12,043 bases of DNA from Actinomycetes bacterium (GTDB taxonomy: Bacteria; Actinomycetota; Actinomycetes; Actinomycetales; Cellulomonadaceae), in contig JAEWEJ010000043.1 of the NCBI GenBank assembly GCA_023389455.1, positions 1 to 12,043 of the forward strand, read 5' to 3'. The notes under the pieces were generated by a model. That model ran no database searches and was not told where the DNA came from. It worked only from the letters and a program-made list of their open reading frames with translations. Below, in pieces: positions 1-6,665 of this stretch. Every line of letters starts with the position of its first letter. Position 1 is the first letter of the stretch. The position numbers and the translations under genes were made by a program.

Positions 1-196
1 CCACGGGGACGCCCCACGGCAGGGCCAGCGCGTCCGCGGCGAGGGCGCTCGCGACGACCACGCCCGTGCCGACGGCCGGTGCGGCGCCCACGGCGTCACG
101 GCCACGCGCTCCGGCGGCGACCAGGACCGCGGCGCCGGCAGCCACCACCAGGAGCATCAGGCCCGCGACGGTCGCAGCAGCGGACAGCCAGGGCAT
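1..196 (-). CDS. Membrane protein, N-terminal fragment (runs off left edge)
   Basis: An ATG at 196 opens a frame that stays open to the left edge, giving the first 65 residues of a longer protein. Residues about 4-30 form an uninterrupted Ala/Val/Leu hydrophobic helix. A short Arg/Asp-containing loop follows (RGRD, 31-34), then a second hydrophobic stretch at about 43-60. This is the look of a polytopic inner-membrane protein starting directly with a membrane span. The ribosome site is poor: a GGAG lies only 2 bases before the ATG, so the true start could be elsewhere. No family motif is visible in the fragment and I do not recognise the gene. It lies downstream of, and in the same direction as, the aldo/keto reductase, but a strong hairpin at 282-313 suggests it is a separate transcription unit. 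Confidence 0.5.
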   Translation of the reverse strand, partial: MPWLSAAATVAGLMLLVVAAGAAVLVAAGARGRDAVGAAPAVGTGVVVASALAADALALPWGVPV

Positions 197-281
197 TGCT
201 CCGATATCGGCACGCCCGTCGCCTTGCTTGAGCGGCGCGGCGGGCCTGCCCGGGTGCTCGGGCGTGCCGGTCCCCGGCGGC

Positions 282-313
282 CCGTCCCGCCGCCGGCCCG
301 GGTGGCGGGACGG
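282..313 (-). terminator. Putative intrinsic terminator after the aldo/keto reductase
   Basis: Perfect 10-bp GC-rich inverted repeat (282-291 pairs with 304-313) around a 12-base loop. It begins about 14 bases past the stop codon of the aldo/keto reductase on the minus strand. There is no T-run after the stem, which is common in high-GC actinobacteria. The position between two same-strand genes fits a terminator, but function is inferred. Confidence 0.45.
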
Positions 314-326
314 CGGCGGGGCGAGG

Positions 327-1190
327 TCAGGCGGTCGCGGAGAGCCGGTCGATCTCCTCGCGCGTCAGCGTCAGGTCCGCCGCCAGGACGGAGTCCTGGA
401 TCGACGCCGGGCGGGACGCGCCCGGGATCGGGACGACGACGTCCGCCTGCGCGAGCTCCCACGCGAGCGCCACCTGCTGCGGGCTCACCCCGTGCGCCTG
501 CGCGACCTGCGCGAACGGCGCGAACGTGTCGCCCAGGTCGGCGGCCTTCGCGATGCCGCCGAGCGGGCTCCACGGCAGGAACGCGATGCCGAGCTCCGCG
601 CACAGGTCCAGCTCCGGCTGGGAGGACCGGAAGGCGGGGGAGTACTGGTTCTGCACGGACGCGAGGCGCCCGCCCAGGACCTCCTGCGCGAGCCGGATCT
701 GCTCCGGGTTCGCGTTGGAGACGCCCGCGAGGCGGATCGTGCCCGCGTCGAGCAGCTCGACGAGCGCGCCGACCGACTCCTCGTACGGCACGTCCGGGTC
801 GGGGCGGTGGAACTGGTAGAGCCCGATCGCCTCGACGCCGAGCCGGCGGGCCGACTCCTGCGCGGCCTGCTTCAGGTACTCGGGGCGGCCGTTCACGGTC
901 CACGAGCCGTCGCCGGGGCGCAGGTGCCCGCCCTTGGTGGCGACGAGGACCGACGAGGCGTCGCCCGACCAGGTGCGCAGCGCCTCGGCGATGAGCTCCT
1001 CGTTGTGGCCGACCTCGTCGGCGTGCAGGTGGTACGCGTCCGCGGTGTCGATGAGCGTGACGCCCGCGTCGAGCGCGGCGTGGATGGTGGCGATCGAGCG
1101 CTCCCGGTCCGGGCGGCCCTCGATGGACATGGGCATGCCGCCGAGGCCGATCGCGCTGACCGGGACGTCGGCGATGTGTCGTGTCTGCAT
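327..1190 (-). CDS. Aldo/keto reductase family oxidoreductase
   Basis: A 287-residue NADPH-type aldo/keto reductase, expected to be a cytosolic TIM barrel that reduces aldehydes or ketones or oxidises alcohols. The catalytic tetrad is visible: Asp48 and Tyr53 in DTADAY, Lys86 in VATKGG, His128 in YQFHRPDP. Barrel and cofactor motifs are also in place: GLGGMP near the N-terminus, GVSN at 156-159, and IPGASRP at 255-261, where the NADPH phosphate usually binds. The length is normal for short AKR members. The ATG at 1190 is preceded by a purine-rich GGGATGGG. It follows the flavin monooxygenase by 71 bp on the same strand, so it may be read from the same transcript, although a small hairpin lies between them. 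A role in the aromatic pathway, such as handling an aromatic aldehyde, is only suggested by position; the substrate cannot be read from the sequence. Confidence 0.9.
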   Translation of the reverse strand: MQTRHIADVPVSAIGLGGMPMSIEGRPDRERSIATIHAALDAGVTLIDTADAYHLHADEVGHNEELIAEALRTWSGDASSVLVATKGGHLRPGDGSWTVNGRPEYLKQAAQESARRLGVEAIGLYQFHRPDPDVPYEESVGALVELLDAGTIRLAGVSNANPEQIRLAQEVLGGRLASVQNQYSPAFRSSQPELDLCAELGIAFLPWSPLGGIAKAADLGDTFAPFAQVAQAHGVSPQQVALAWELAQADVVVPIPGASRPASIQDSVLAADLTLTREEIDRLSATA

Positions 1191-1237
1191 GCGCCCATCC
1201 CACCCCGCCCGGCGGCGCGGTGCACGCGGGCGCGCGG

Positions 1238-1258
1238 CCGCGACCGCCGCCGTCGCGG
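1238..1258 (-). terminator. Small GC hairpin just after the monooxygenase stop
   Basis: CCGCGAC (1238-1244) pairs with GTCGCGG (1252-1258) around a 7-base loop, starting about 3 bases beyond the monooxygenase stop codon. It could be a weak or partial terminator between the monooxygenase and the aldo/keto reductase, or simply chance structure in GC-rich DNA. Confidence 0.25.
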
Positions 1259-1261
1259 TCC

Positions 1262-2584
1262 TCAGCCGGTGCTGTCCGTGCCCGGTACCGCCGCGATGGC
1301 GTGGGTCCGGACCCGCGCGCCCGGCGGGATCGTGGGCCCGGCGGCGTTGAGCTGGTCGACGGCGAACCCGGCGGCGGCCTTGTAGCCGGCCATGAACGCG
1401 TCACGTTCCGCAGCGGGGACCACGTCGTCGATGGCGTCGAACTCGCCGCCGCACCGCTCGTCGACGAGGTCCAGCAGCCCGAACGGGCCGGCACCGCGGT
1501 TGCGCAGGACCAACCGGGAGATCGGGCCGCAGAGCTGCTCGTCGAACGCGGCGAGCGCCTGCGTGGTGACACCGTGACGCAGCAGCGCGGCACCGAGCAC
1601 GCGGGCGTCGACGATCGCCTGGCTCGCGCCGTTGGACCCCGTCGGGTACATCGCGTGGGCGGCGTCCCCGACGAGCAGCACGGGTCCGTCCTGCCACGTC
1701 GGCACGGGGTCGCGGTCGATCATCGGGTTCTCGTAGACCACCTCGGCACGCGCGAGCAGGTCGGGCACGTCGAGCCAGTCGTACGTCCAGCCCTCGAAGT
1801 GGGGCACGACCTCCGCGACGTCGACCTGCCGGAACCAGCCCGTGCGCTGCCAGTCCTGCGCGTCGACCGTGATCTCGGCGATCCAGTTGGTGGTCGCCAG
1901 CCCGGTGAGGGGATCGGGCGGGGAGATCGGGTAGACCACCACGCGCTGGCGGTGGGACCCGAGGCCGACGAACGACGCACCGGTGCGGATCGGCGCCGCC
2001 TGCGTCGTACCGCGCCACATGATCGTGCCGCCCCAGTGGATCGGCGGCTGGTCGGGGTGCATCTGGGCCCGCACCGCCGAGTGGATGCCGTCGGCGCCGA
2101 CCAGCAGCGTGCCGTGCTCGCGCCACGGGGTGCCGTCGGCGTGCTCGCCGTGCGCGGTGACCGTCCCGTCGGCGTGCGTCTCATAGCCCGTGACGCGGTG
2201 GTCGAGGCGGATCGCGTCGGCGCCGGCGCGCTCGCGCAGCACCTGCGCGAGCAGCAGCTGCAGCCGCCCACGGTGCAGCGCGTACTGCGGCCAGCGGTAC
2301 CCGGCGTCCAGGCCGCGGGGCTCGCTGTAGATGTCGTGGCCGTTGCGCCCGACCAGCGCCCACTCGCGTGCGGGCACGCCGATCGTGTCGAGCAGGTCGG
2401 GGCCGATGCCCAGGTCACCGAGCTCCCGCACCGCGTTCGGCTGCAGGTTGATCCCGACGCCGAGCGGCGCCAGCTGCGGCGCGCCCTCCAGCACCGTGAA
2501 CGGCACGCCGATCTGGTGCAGGGTCAGCGCGACGGCCAGGCCGCCGATCCCGCCGCCGGCCACCAGCACGTGAGGTCCGGTCAT
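1262..2584 (-). CDS. FAD-dependent aromatic monooxygenase, PhzS-like
   Basis: A 440-residue class A flavoprotein monooxygenase, which uses NAD(P)H and oxygen to hydroxylate an aromatic ring in the cytosol. It has the dinucleotide-binding GGGIGG (10-15), the DG motif GADGIHSAVR (163-172) and the FAD-ribose GD motif LVGDAAHAMYP (304-314). Stretches such as PLGVGINLQPNAV, SEPRGLDAGYRWPQY, HRGRLQ, TIMWRG and MIDRDPVPTW resemble the phenazine hydroxylase PhzS more than classic 3-hydroxybenzoate 6-hydroxylases, as I recall those sequences. The ATG at 2584 is chosen because the Rossmann strand begins at once (MTGPHVLVAGGG) and GAGGG lies about 10 bases upstream. An ATG at 2599 overlapping the previous stop (ATGA) is an alternative that adds five residues. 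It is coupled to the DUF3237 gene and sits opposite the gentisate operon, so hydroxylation of a benzoate-type acid to gentisate is a sensible but unproven role. A salicylate-hydroxylase-like activity is another possibility. Confidence 0.88.
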   Translation of the reverse strand: MTGPHVLVAGGGIGGLAVALTLHQIGVPFTVLEGAPQLAPLGVGINLQPNAVRELGDLGIGPDLLDTIGVPAREWALVGRNGHDIYSEPRGLDAGYRWPQYALHRGRLQLLLAQVLRERAGADAIRLDHRVTGYETHADGTVTAHGEHADGTPWREHGTLLVGADGIHSAVRAQMHPDQPPIHWGGTIMWRGTTQAAPIRTGASFVGLGSHRQRVVVYPISPPDPLTGLATTNWIAEITVDAQDWQRTGWFRQVDVAEVVPHFEGWTYDWLDVPDLLARAEVVYENPMIDRDPVPTWQDGPVLLVGDAAHAMYPTGSNGASQAIVDARVLGAALLRHGVTTQALAAFDEQLCGPISRLVLRNRGAGPFGLLDLVDERCGGEFDAIDDVVPAAERDAFMAGYKAAAGFAVDQLNAAGPTIPPGARVRTHAIAAVPGTDSTG

Positions 2585-2595
2585 CTCCGCCACCC

Positions 2596-3060
2596 TCATC
2601 CCACGCTGTAGAGGTCGATCTGCACGGCGTCCGCGTCCCGGGCGCCGGTGCCCACGAACACCATCCGGTTGAGCCACCGGTAGTCCGGGTGGCCGCTCTC
2701 CAGGCGGGCCGTCGAGCGCATGGAGTACGACTCCGGCGGCGTCGGCGCCCCCGACGCGAGCCGCTGCATCACCTCGGGCGGGCCGTGGCGGTAGCCGGTG
2801 TTGACGATCTCGACGACCGCCCCGTCGGGGGTCTCGAAGGCGTACCGGGCGTGCAGCTCGGCGACGCCGTCGTGGGTCACGGACTGCCAGTCGGCGCCGA
2901 GGTCGAGGATCGTCCCGCTCACCCGGCCGGTGACCGTGCCGCCCACGACGGGGATGATGCGCCGCTGCGCGAACCGCCCGAGCCCGAGGTCGATGATCGG
3001 TGCGAGCTCGACCTGCAGGGTGCAGAAGTGCTCCAGGGTCGGTGGCCGCAGTGCCAGCAC
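2596..3060 (-). CDS. DUF3237 (UPF0311) family protein
   Basis: A 154-residue protein with the conserved features of the DUF3237 family: RRIIPVVGGTVTG (33-45), GADWQ (55-59), an ARY strand (71-73), RHGPPEVM (91-98) and YRWLNRMVFVGTG (127-139). The family folds as a small beta-barrel and has no agreed biochemical activity; I do not assign one. The start is a GTG at 3060, fixed by a consensus AGGAGG five bases upstream; the frame stays open further upstream but would cross the promoter region. The stop overlaps or abuts the monooxygenase start, so the two proteins are made together. This pairing suggests a helper role in the monooxygenase step, for example binding or isomerising its substrate or product. 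It is the first gene of the minus-strand operon that faces the gentisate operon. Confidence 0.88.
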   Translation of the reverse strand: MLALRPPTLEHFCTLQVELAPIIDLGLGRFAQRRIIPVVGGTVTGRVSGTILDLGADWQSVTHDGVAELHARYAFETPDGAVVEIVNTGYRHGPPEVMQRLASGAPTPPESYSMRSTARLESGHPDYRWLNRMVFVGTGARDADAVQIDLYSVG

Positions 3061-3065
3061 GGGTG

Positions 3066-3072
3066 CCTCCTC
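3066..3072 (-). promoter_or_regulatory. Shine-Dalgarno of the DUF3237 gene
   Basis: GAGGAGG on the minus strand, five bases before the GTG at 3060. It decides the start against much longer in-frame extensions and mirrors the identical site of the divergent gentisate dioxygenase. Confidence 0.75.
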
Positions 3073-3091
3073 GTCGTCGAGCGGTCGGCGC

Positions 3092-3097
3092 ACCCTA
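3092..3097 (-). promoter_or_regulatory. Possible -10 box of the DUF3237-monooxygenase operon
   Basis: TAGGGT fits the actinobacterial TANNNT -10 pattern and would give a leader of about 25 bases ending in the consensus ribosome site. No good -35 hexamer lies 16-18 bases upstream, so this is a weak call. Confidence 0.25.
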
Positions 3098-3180
3098 CCG
3101 ACGCCGCGGAGCCCCAGCCCGGGGCGTCTCACGCACGGCCTCGGCGGCGCGCACCCCTTCCGCGTGACGTGGATCACCCC

Positions 3181-3186
3181 TATCGT
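3181..3186 (+). promoter_or_regulatory. Possible -10 box of the gentisate operon
   Basis: TATCGT matches four of six bases of the consensus -10, including both of the key A2 and T6 positions only in part (A present, final T present). Initiation would fall near 3192, inside the palindrome at 3183-3200, about 38 bases ahead of the GTG. The -35 region (around 3158-3163) is poor, so an activator or an atypical promoter would be needed. Confidence 0.3.
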
Positions 3187-3200
3187 TGGCATACCAACGA
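3183..3200. promoter_or_regulatory. Palindromic operator candidate in the divergent promoter region
   Basis: A perfect inverted repeat TCGTTGG-CATA-CCAACGA, with 7-bp arms and a 4-base centre, in an otherwise much more GC-rich stretch. It overlaps the likely -10 and start point of the gentisate operon and lies about 120 bp upstream of the DUF3237 start. Arms of the TTGG/CCAA kind and an 18-bp length are typical for winged-helix dimers such as MarR or GntR regulators. The MarR gene at 6206 is the nearest candidate partner. I saw no second full copy in the window. Confidence 0.6.
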
Positions 3201-3217
3201 CTGGCGACGACGCCACC

Positions 3218-3224
3218 GAGGAGG
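3218..3224 (+). promoter_or_regulatory. Shine-Dalgarno of gentisate dioxygenase
   Basis: GAGGAGG, five bases before the GTG at 3230. It fixes the start; the frame upstream is open but crosses the operator and the opposite gene. Confidence 0.75.
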
Positions 3225-3229
3225 CCACC

Positions 3230-4321
3230 GTGCACCAGATGGACGGCACCGCCGACACCCCCGAGCTCAAGCAGCTCTACGCGGACTTCGAGGCCGAGAG
3301 CCTGGCGCCCCTGTGGACCCAGCGCGACGACCTCATGCCCATGGCACCCTCCCCGAAGGCCGTGCCGTACGTCTGGCGGTGGAAGGCCCTGTACGACATC
3401 GCCCGGCGCTCCGGCGACCTCGTGCCCGTCGGCCGCGGCGGCGAGCGGCGCGCCATGGGCCTGGCGAACCCCGGCCTGCCCGGCACCGCGTACGCCACGC
3501 CCACGCTGTGGTGCGCGATCCAGTACCTCGGCGGCCACGAGACGGCCCCCGAGCACCGGCACAGCCAGAACGCGTTCCGCTTCGTCGTCGAGGGCGAGGG
3601 GGTGTGGACCGTCGTCAACGGCGACCCCGTCGCCATGCGGCGTGGCGACCTGCTGCTCACCCCCGGCTGGAACTTCCACGGCCACCACAACGACACCGAC
3701 CAGCCCATGGCGTGGATCGACGGGCTCGACGTGCCGTTCTCCCACTACGCCGACGTCGGCTTCTTCGAGTTCGGGTCCGAGCGCGTCACCGACGAGGCGT
3801 CGCCGGACGTCTCCCGCTCCGAGCGGCTGTGGGCCCACCCCGGCCTGCGCCCGCTGTCCGGGCTGCAGGACCAGACGAGCTCGCCGCTGGCCGCCTACCG
3901 CTGGGAGCACACCGACCGGGCGCTCACCGAGCAGCTCCGGCTCGAGGACGAGGGGCACCCGGCGACCGTCGAGCAGGGCCACGCCGCGATCCGGTACGTC
4001 AACCCGACGACCGGCGGGGACGTCATGCCGACGCTGCGCTGCGAGTTCCACCGGCTGCGCGCCGGGGCCGAGACGCCCCCGCGTCACGAGGTCGGCTCCT
4101 CGGTGTGGCAGGTGTTCGAGGGCGAGGGCACGGTCGTGCTCGGGGACACCGAGCACCGCGTCGAGACGGGCGACCTGTTCGCCGTCCCCTCCTGGGTGCC
4201 GTGGTCGCTGCTCGCCGACACGCAGTTCGACCTGTTCCGCTTCAGCGACGGGCCGATCATCGACCGGCTGCAGTTCACGCGCACGTACGTGCCGGGCCGG
4301 CGCAACGAGGACCTCGCGTGA
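3230..4321 (+). CDS. Gentisate 1,2-dioxygenase
   Basis: A 363-residue bicupin ring-cleaving dioxygenase that uses Fe(II) and oxygen to open gentisate (2,5-dihydroxybenzoate) to maleylpyruvate in the cytosol. The N-terminal cupin carries the metal ligands: His109 and His111 in EHRHSQNAFRFVVEG, and His150 in GWNFHGHHN. A second, C-terminal cupin is seen around 290-345 (PPRHEVGSSVWQVFEGEGTVVLG). Family landmarks include PLWTQRDDLMP, YVWRWK and a C-terminal QFTRTYVPGRRNEDLA. Its length fits the usual 340-375. The GTG start is set by AGGAGG at five bases. It is the first gene of a tight operon: its stop overlaps the hydrolase start by four bases (GTGA). It corresponds to the role of NagI/SdgD-type enzymes. 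1-Hydroxy-2-naphthoate or salicylate dioxygenases share this fold, but the presence of both downstream gentisate enzymes supports gentisate. Confidence 0.93.
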   Translation: MHQMDGTADTPELKQLYADFEAESLAPLWTQRDDLMPMAPSPKAVPYVWRWKALYDIARRSGDLVPVGRGGERRAMGLANPGLPGTAYATPTLWCAIQYLGGHETAPEHRHSQNAFRFVVEGEGVWTVVNGDPVAMRRGDLLLTPGWNFHGHHNDTDQPMAWIDGLDVPFSHYADVGFFEFGSERVTDEASPDVSRSERLWAHPGLRPLSGLQDQTSSPLAAYRWEHTDRALTEQLRLEDEGHPATVEQGHAAIRYVNPTTGGDVMPTLRCEFHRLRAGAETPPRHEVGSSVWQVFEGEGTVVLGDTEHRVETGDLFAVPSWVPWSLLADTQFDLFRFSDGPIIDRLQFTRTYVPGRRNEDLA

Positions 4322-5175
4322 GGCTCGGGACGCTGCGCCTCGCCGCGCCCGGCGGCTCGGCACCGGTGGCGACGGTCGCGGTGCGCATCGACTCCGACGC
4401 CGTCGCCGTGGAGATCCCCGGCGCGGTGGACGTCGGGGCGCTGCTGGCCGCACCGGACTGGCGTGAGCGTGCGGCGTCGGCGGACGGCCCCCGCCGCGCG
4501 GTGGCGGACCTCGAGCCGTGGGCCTGGGCGCCGCCCGTCCCGCGGCCCTCGAAGATCGTGTGCGTCGGGCTCAACTACCGCAACCACATCCTCGAGATGG
4601 GCCGGGAGCTGCCCGAGCACCCGACGCTGTTCGCGAAGTACCCCGAGGCGCTCATCGGCCCGTACGACCCGATCGTCCTGCCCGCGCACGCGGCGGACGC
4701 CGTCGACTGGGAGGGCGAGGTCGCCGTCGTCGTGGGCGCGACCGCCCGGCGGCTGGACGAGGCGGCCGCGGCCGCCGCGATCGCCGGGTACGCGGTCCTC
4801 AACGACGTCACCATGCGCGACTACCAGTACCGCACCGCGCAGTGGCTGCAGGGCAAGACGTTCGAGGCGACGACGCCGTTCGGGCCGTGGCTCACCGTCA
4901 CGGACGCGCCGCCCGCCGGTGACCTGCGGACCGTCGTCGACGACGAGCAGGTGCAGCACACCGCTGTCGACGACATGGTCTTCGGCCCGGCCGCGCTCGT
5001 CGCGTACGTCTCGCAGATCCTCACGCTGCACCCGGGCGACGTCATCGCCACCGGCACGCCCGGCGGCGTGGGCCACGCGCGCACACCCCCGCGCTACCTG
5101 CGGCCGGGGCAGGTGCTCACCACGTCCGTCACCGGCCTGGGCGAGCTCCGCAACGACGTCGTGGCGGAGGTCTGA
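4318..5175 (+). CDS. Fumarylpyruvate hydrolase (FAH superfamily)
   Basis: A 285-residue fumarylacetoacetate-hydrolase-fold enzyme expected to split fumarylpyruvate into fumarate and pyruvate, the last step of the gentisate route. The metal ligands are visible as Glu132 and Glu134 in DWEGEVAVVVG and Asp163 in LNDVTMRD. Other family blocks are VGLNYRNHILEMG (82-95), FAKYPEALIGPYDPI, QGKTFEATTPFGPWL with Lys180, and GTPGGVG (246-252). The first 75 residues are a less conserved N-terminal domain, as is common. The GTG at 4318 overlaps the dioxygenase stop and has GAGGA six bases upstream, so translation is coupled. The same fold serves acylpyruvases and oxaloacetate decarboxylases, but the flanking dioxygenase and maleylpyruvate isomerase make fumarylpyruvate the best substrate. 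If it accepted maleylpyruvate directly the isomerase would not be needed. Confidence 0.92.
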   Translation: MRLGTLRLAAPGGSAPVATVAVRIDSDAVAVEIPGAVDVGALLAAPDWRERAASADGPRRAVADLEPWAWAPPVPRPSKIVCVGLNYRNHILEMGRELPEHPTLFAKYPEALIGPYDPIVLPAHAADAVDWEGEVAVVVGATARRLDEAAAAAAIAGYAVLNDVTMRDYQYRTAQWLQGKTFEATTPFGPWLTVTDAPPAGDLRTVVDDEQVQHTAVDDMVFGPAALVAYVSQILTLHPGDVIATGTPGGVGHARTPPRYLRPGQVLTTSVTGLGELRNDVVAEV

Positions 5176-5176
5176 C

Positions 5177-6025
5177 GTGCCCGCACGCACCGACCGGACC
5201 ACCGACCCGGCCCTGCTCGCGGCGCTGCTGCTGGCGCGTCGCGGGCAGGCGTACTTCTCCCGCACGCTCAACGAGCTCGGCAACGACGAGCTCGACGCGC
5301 CGTCGCTCGTGCCCGGGTGGACGCGCCGGCACGTCGTCGCGCACGTCGGGCTCAACGCGCGCGCGCTCACCCGGCTCACCGAGTGGGCGGCGACGGGCGT
5401 CGAGACCCCGATGTACGCGTCGCGCGAGGAACGGGACGCGGAGATCGCGTACGGCGCGACGCTGCCCGCGCGGGCCCTGCGGAGCCTGTCCGCGCACGCG
5501 GCCGTGCACCTCGACGTCGAGTGGCGCGACCTGCCGCCGGAGGCGTGGGCGTTCCCGGTCCGCACCGCGCTCGGGCGCACGGTGCCGGTGAGCGAGACGG
5601 TGTGGATGCGCACGCGTGAGGTGTGGGTGCACGCCGTCGACCTGGACAACGGGGCGTCGTTCCGGCAGCTGCCGCCCGAGCTCGTCGACGCGCTGCTCGC
5701 GGACGTGGCCCGGATGTGGGGTGCGCGGCCGGGTGGCGGGCCGGTGCCGGTGCTCGAGCCCGTGGACCGGCCTGGTGCCGGCGTACCGGCGGACGGTTCC
5801 GCGGGTCGGGCGGTGACCGGGTCCGACGGCTCCTCGACCGCCTCCGGCGGCTCCCTGGCGACCGCGATGCGTGCGGCACCCACTGCCGCGGCGGTCCCGG
5901 ACGGTGCCGTGCGCGTCCGCGGCCGTGCCGCCGACCTCGCGCGCTGGGCGACGGGCCGTGGCGGTGCCGCTCTGCTGACGACGGCGGACGGCTCACCCGT
6001 CCCGTCCCCGCCGCGGTGGCTGTGA
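5177..6025 (+). CDS. Mycothiol-dependent maleylpyruvate isomerase
   Basis: A 282-residue enzyme of the DinB-like MDMPI family, which uses mycothiol to convert maleylpyruvate to fumarylpyruvate. The expected zinc ligands are His56 in VVAHVG and Glu148 and His152 in TREVWVHAVDLD. An N-terminal four-helix domain (about 10-170) is followed by a C-terminal sterol-carrier-like region ending GGAALLTTADGSPVPSPPRWL. The GTG at 5177 lies one base after the hydrolase stop and has GGAGG six bases upstream. The protein is about 40 residues longer than the usual ~240. The excess is a Gly/Ser/Ala/Pro-rich stretch at about 195-236, inserted in the C-terminal half. Dependence on mycothiol is typical of actinobacteria and is the best taxonomic marker in the window. 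It completes the gentisate pathway. Confidence 0.9.
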   Translation: MPARTDRTTDPALLAALLLARRGQAYFSRTLNELGNDELDAPSLVPGWTRRHVVAHVGLNARALTRLTEWAATGVETPMYASREERDAEIAYGATLPARALRSLSAHAAVHLDVEWRDLPPEAWAFPVRTALGRTVPVSETVWMRTREVWVHAVDLDNGASFRQLPPELVDALLADVARMWGARPGGGPVPVLEPVDRPGAGVPADGSAGRAVTGSDGSSTASGGSLATAMRAAPTAAAVPDGAVRVRGRAADLARWATGRGGAALLTTADGSPVPSPPRWL

Positions 6026-6043
6026 GCGACCACGTGCCCGGCC

Positions 6044-6059
6044 GCCGCGAGCCCGCGGC
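6044..6059 (+). terminator. Weak hairpin after the gentisate operon
   Basis: GCCGCG-AGCC-CGCGGC, a 6-bp stem with a 4-base loop, 18 bases beyond the isomerase stop. No T-run follows. It may end the gentisate operon before the MarR gene, but such short stems are frequent in this base composition. Confidence 0.25.
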
Positions 6060-6205
6060 CCGTCCGGACCGTGGGGCGGCCCGCTCACGAGACCGCGCGG
6101 GTCCCACCCGTGGCCTCGCACCAGGCGGCCCCGCCCGGTCTCCCGCAGGCCTCGTCCCAGGTGCCGGGACCCGTGCGCGCTGAGACCCCGGCCCCGCCTG
6201 GGACG

Positions 6206-6646
6206 ATGGCACGCGTGACCGACCCGCTCGACCTCGCCCGCCACACCGGGTTCCTCGTGCGCCGCACGCAGCAGGCGCACCTCGCGGCGTGGGCGCAGGA
6301 GGTCGGGCCGCGCCTGACGAACGTGCAGTTCGGCGTGCTCAACGTGCTGCACCGCCGCGGCGAGGCCAGCCAGCGCGAGCTCTGCGACGACCTGGACCTC
6401 GACCGCTCGACCATCGCGGGGCTCGTCGCCCGCCTGGAGGCCCGCGGCCTGGTCGCGCGCGGCCGCGCCGAGGACGACCGGCGCCGCAACGTCGTGCAGC
6501 TCACCGACGACGGCGTGGCTCTGCTCGCCGAGCTGGTGCCGGCGGCGGCACGTGTCGACGACGTCCTGACGGCCACCCTGACCCCCCGCGAGCGCGCGGA
6601 GCTGCAGCGCCTGCTCACCAAGGTCCTGACCCCCACCACCGACTGA
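6206..6646 (+). CDS. MarR family transcriptional regulator
   Basis: A 146-residue winged-helix dimeric regulator. The recognition helix region is at about 54-81 (ASQRELCDDLDLDRSTIAGLVARLEARG), followed by the diagnostic wing with DDRRRN (90-95) and LTDDG. Helices at both ends (5-35 and 105-142) would form the dimer interface. MarR proteins usually repress nearby catabolic or efflux genes and let go of DNA when they bind a phenolic or benzoate-type ligand. It is on the same strand as the gentisate genes, 180 bp downstream, so it may be separately transcribed. The palindrome at 3183-3200 is the most attractive target. The ATG at 6206 has only a weak GGGA nearby; a GTG at 6215 is an equally possible start that removes three residues. 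Confidence 0.88.
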   Translation: MARVTDPLDLARHTGFLVRRTQQAHLAAWAQEVGPRLTNVQFGVLNVLHRRGEASQRELCDDLDLDRSTIAGLVARLEARGLVARGRAEDDRRRNVVQLTDDGVALLAELVPAAARVDDVLTATLTPRERAELQRLLTKVLTPTTD

Positions 6647-6665
6647 CCCTGCGCCGCGACCCGTG

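Noticed and set aside
66..1385. Long open plus-strand frame opposite the aldo/keto reductase
   Set aside because: Composition is Arg/Ala/Asp-rich without any domain, and the opposite strand carries an intact catalytic tetrad; such antisense frames are expected at this GC content.
3101..3126. GACGCC/GGCGTC arms in the divergent region as a terminator or operator
   Set aside because: Only six pairs with a long loop between two divergent genes, where no terminator is expected.
3095..4453. Long minus-strand frame opposite gentisate dioxygenase
   Set aside because: It has no recognisable motif and is fully explained as the shadow of the cupin protein on the plus strand.
4084..6033. 649-residue minus-strand frame across the hydrolase and isomerase genes
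   Set aside because: Low-complexity Arg/Ser/Ala translation, no motif, and it lies opposite two well-supported enzymes.
6092..6180. GGGTCCC/GGGACCC inverted pair upstream of the MarR gene as an autoregulatory operator
   Set aside because: The half-sites are about 60 bases apart and the match is short for this base composition.
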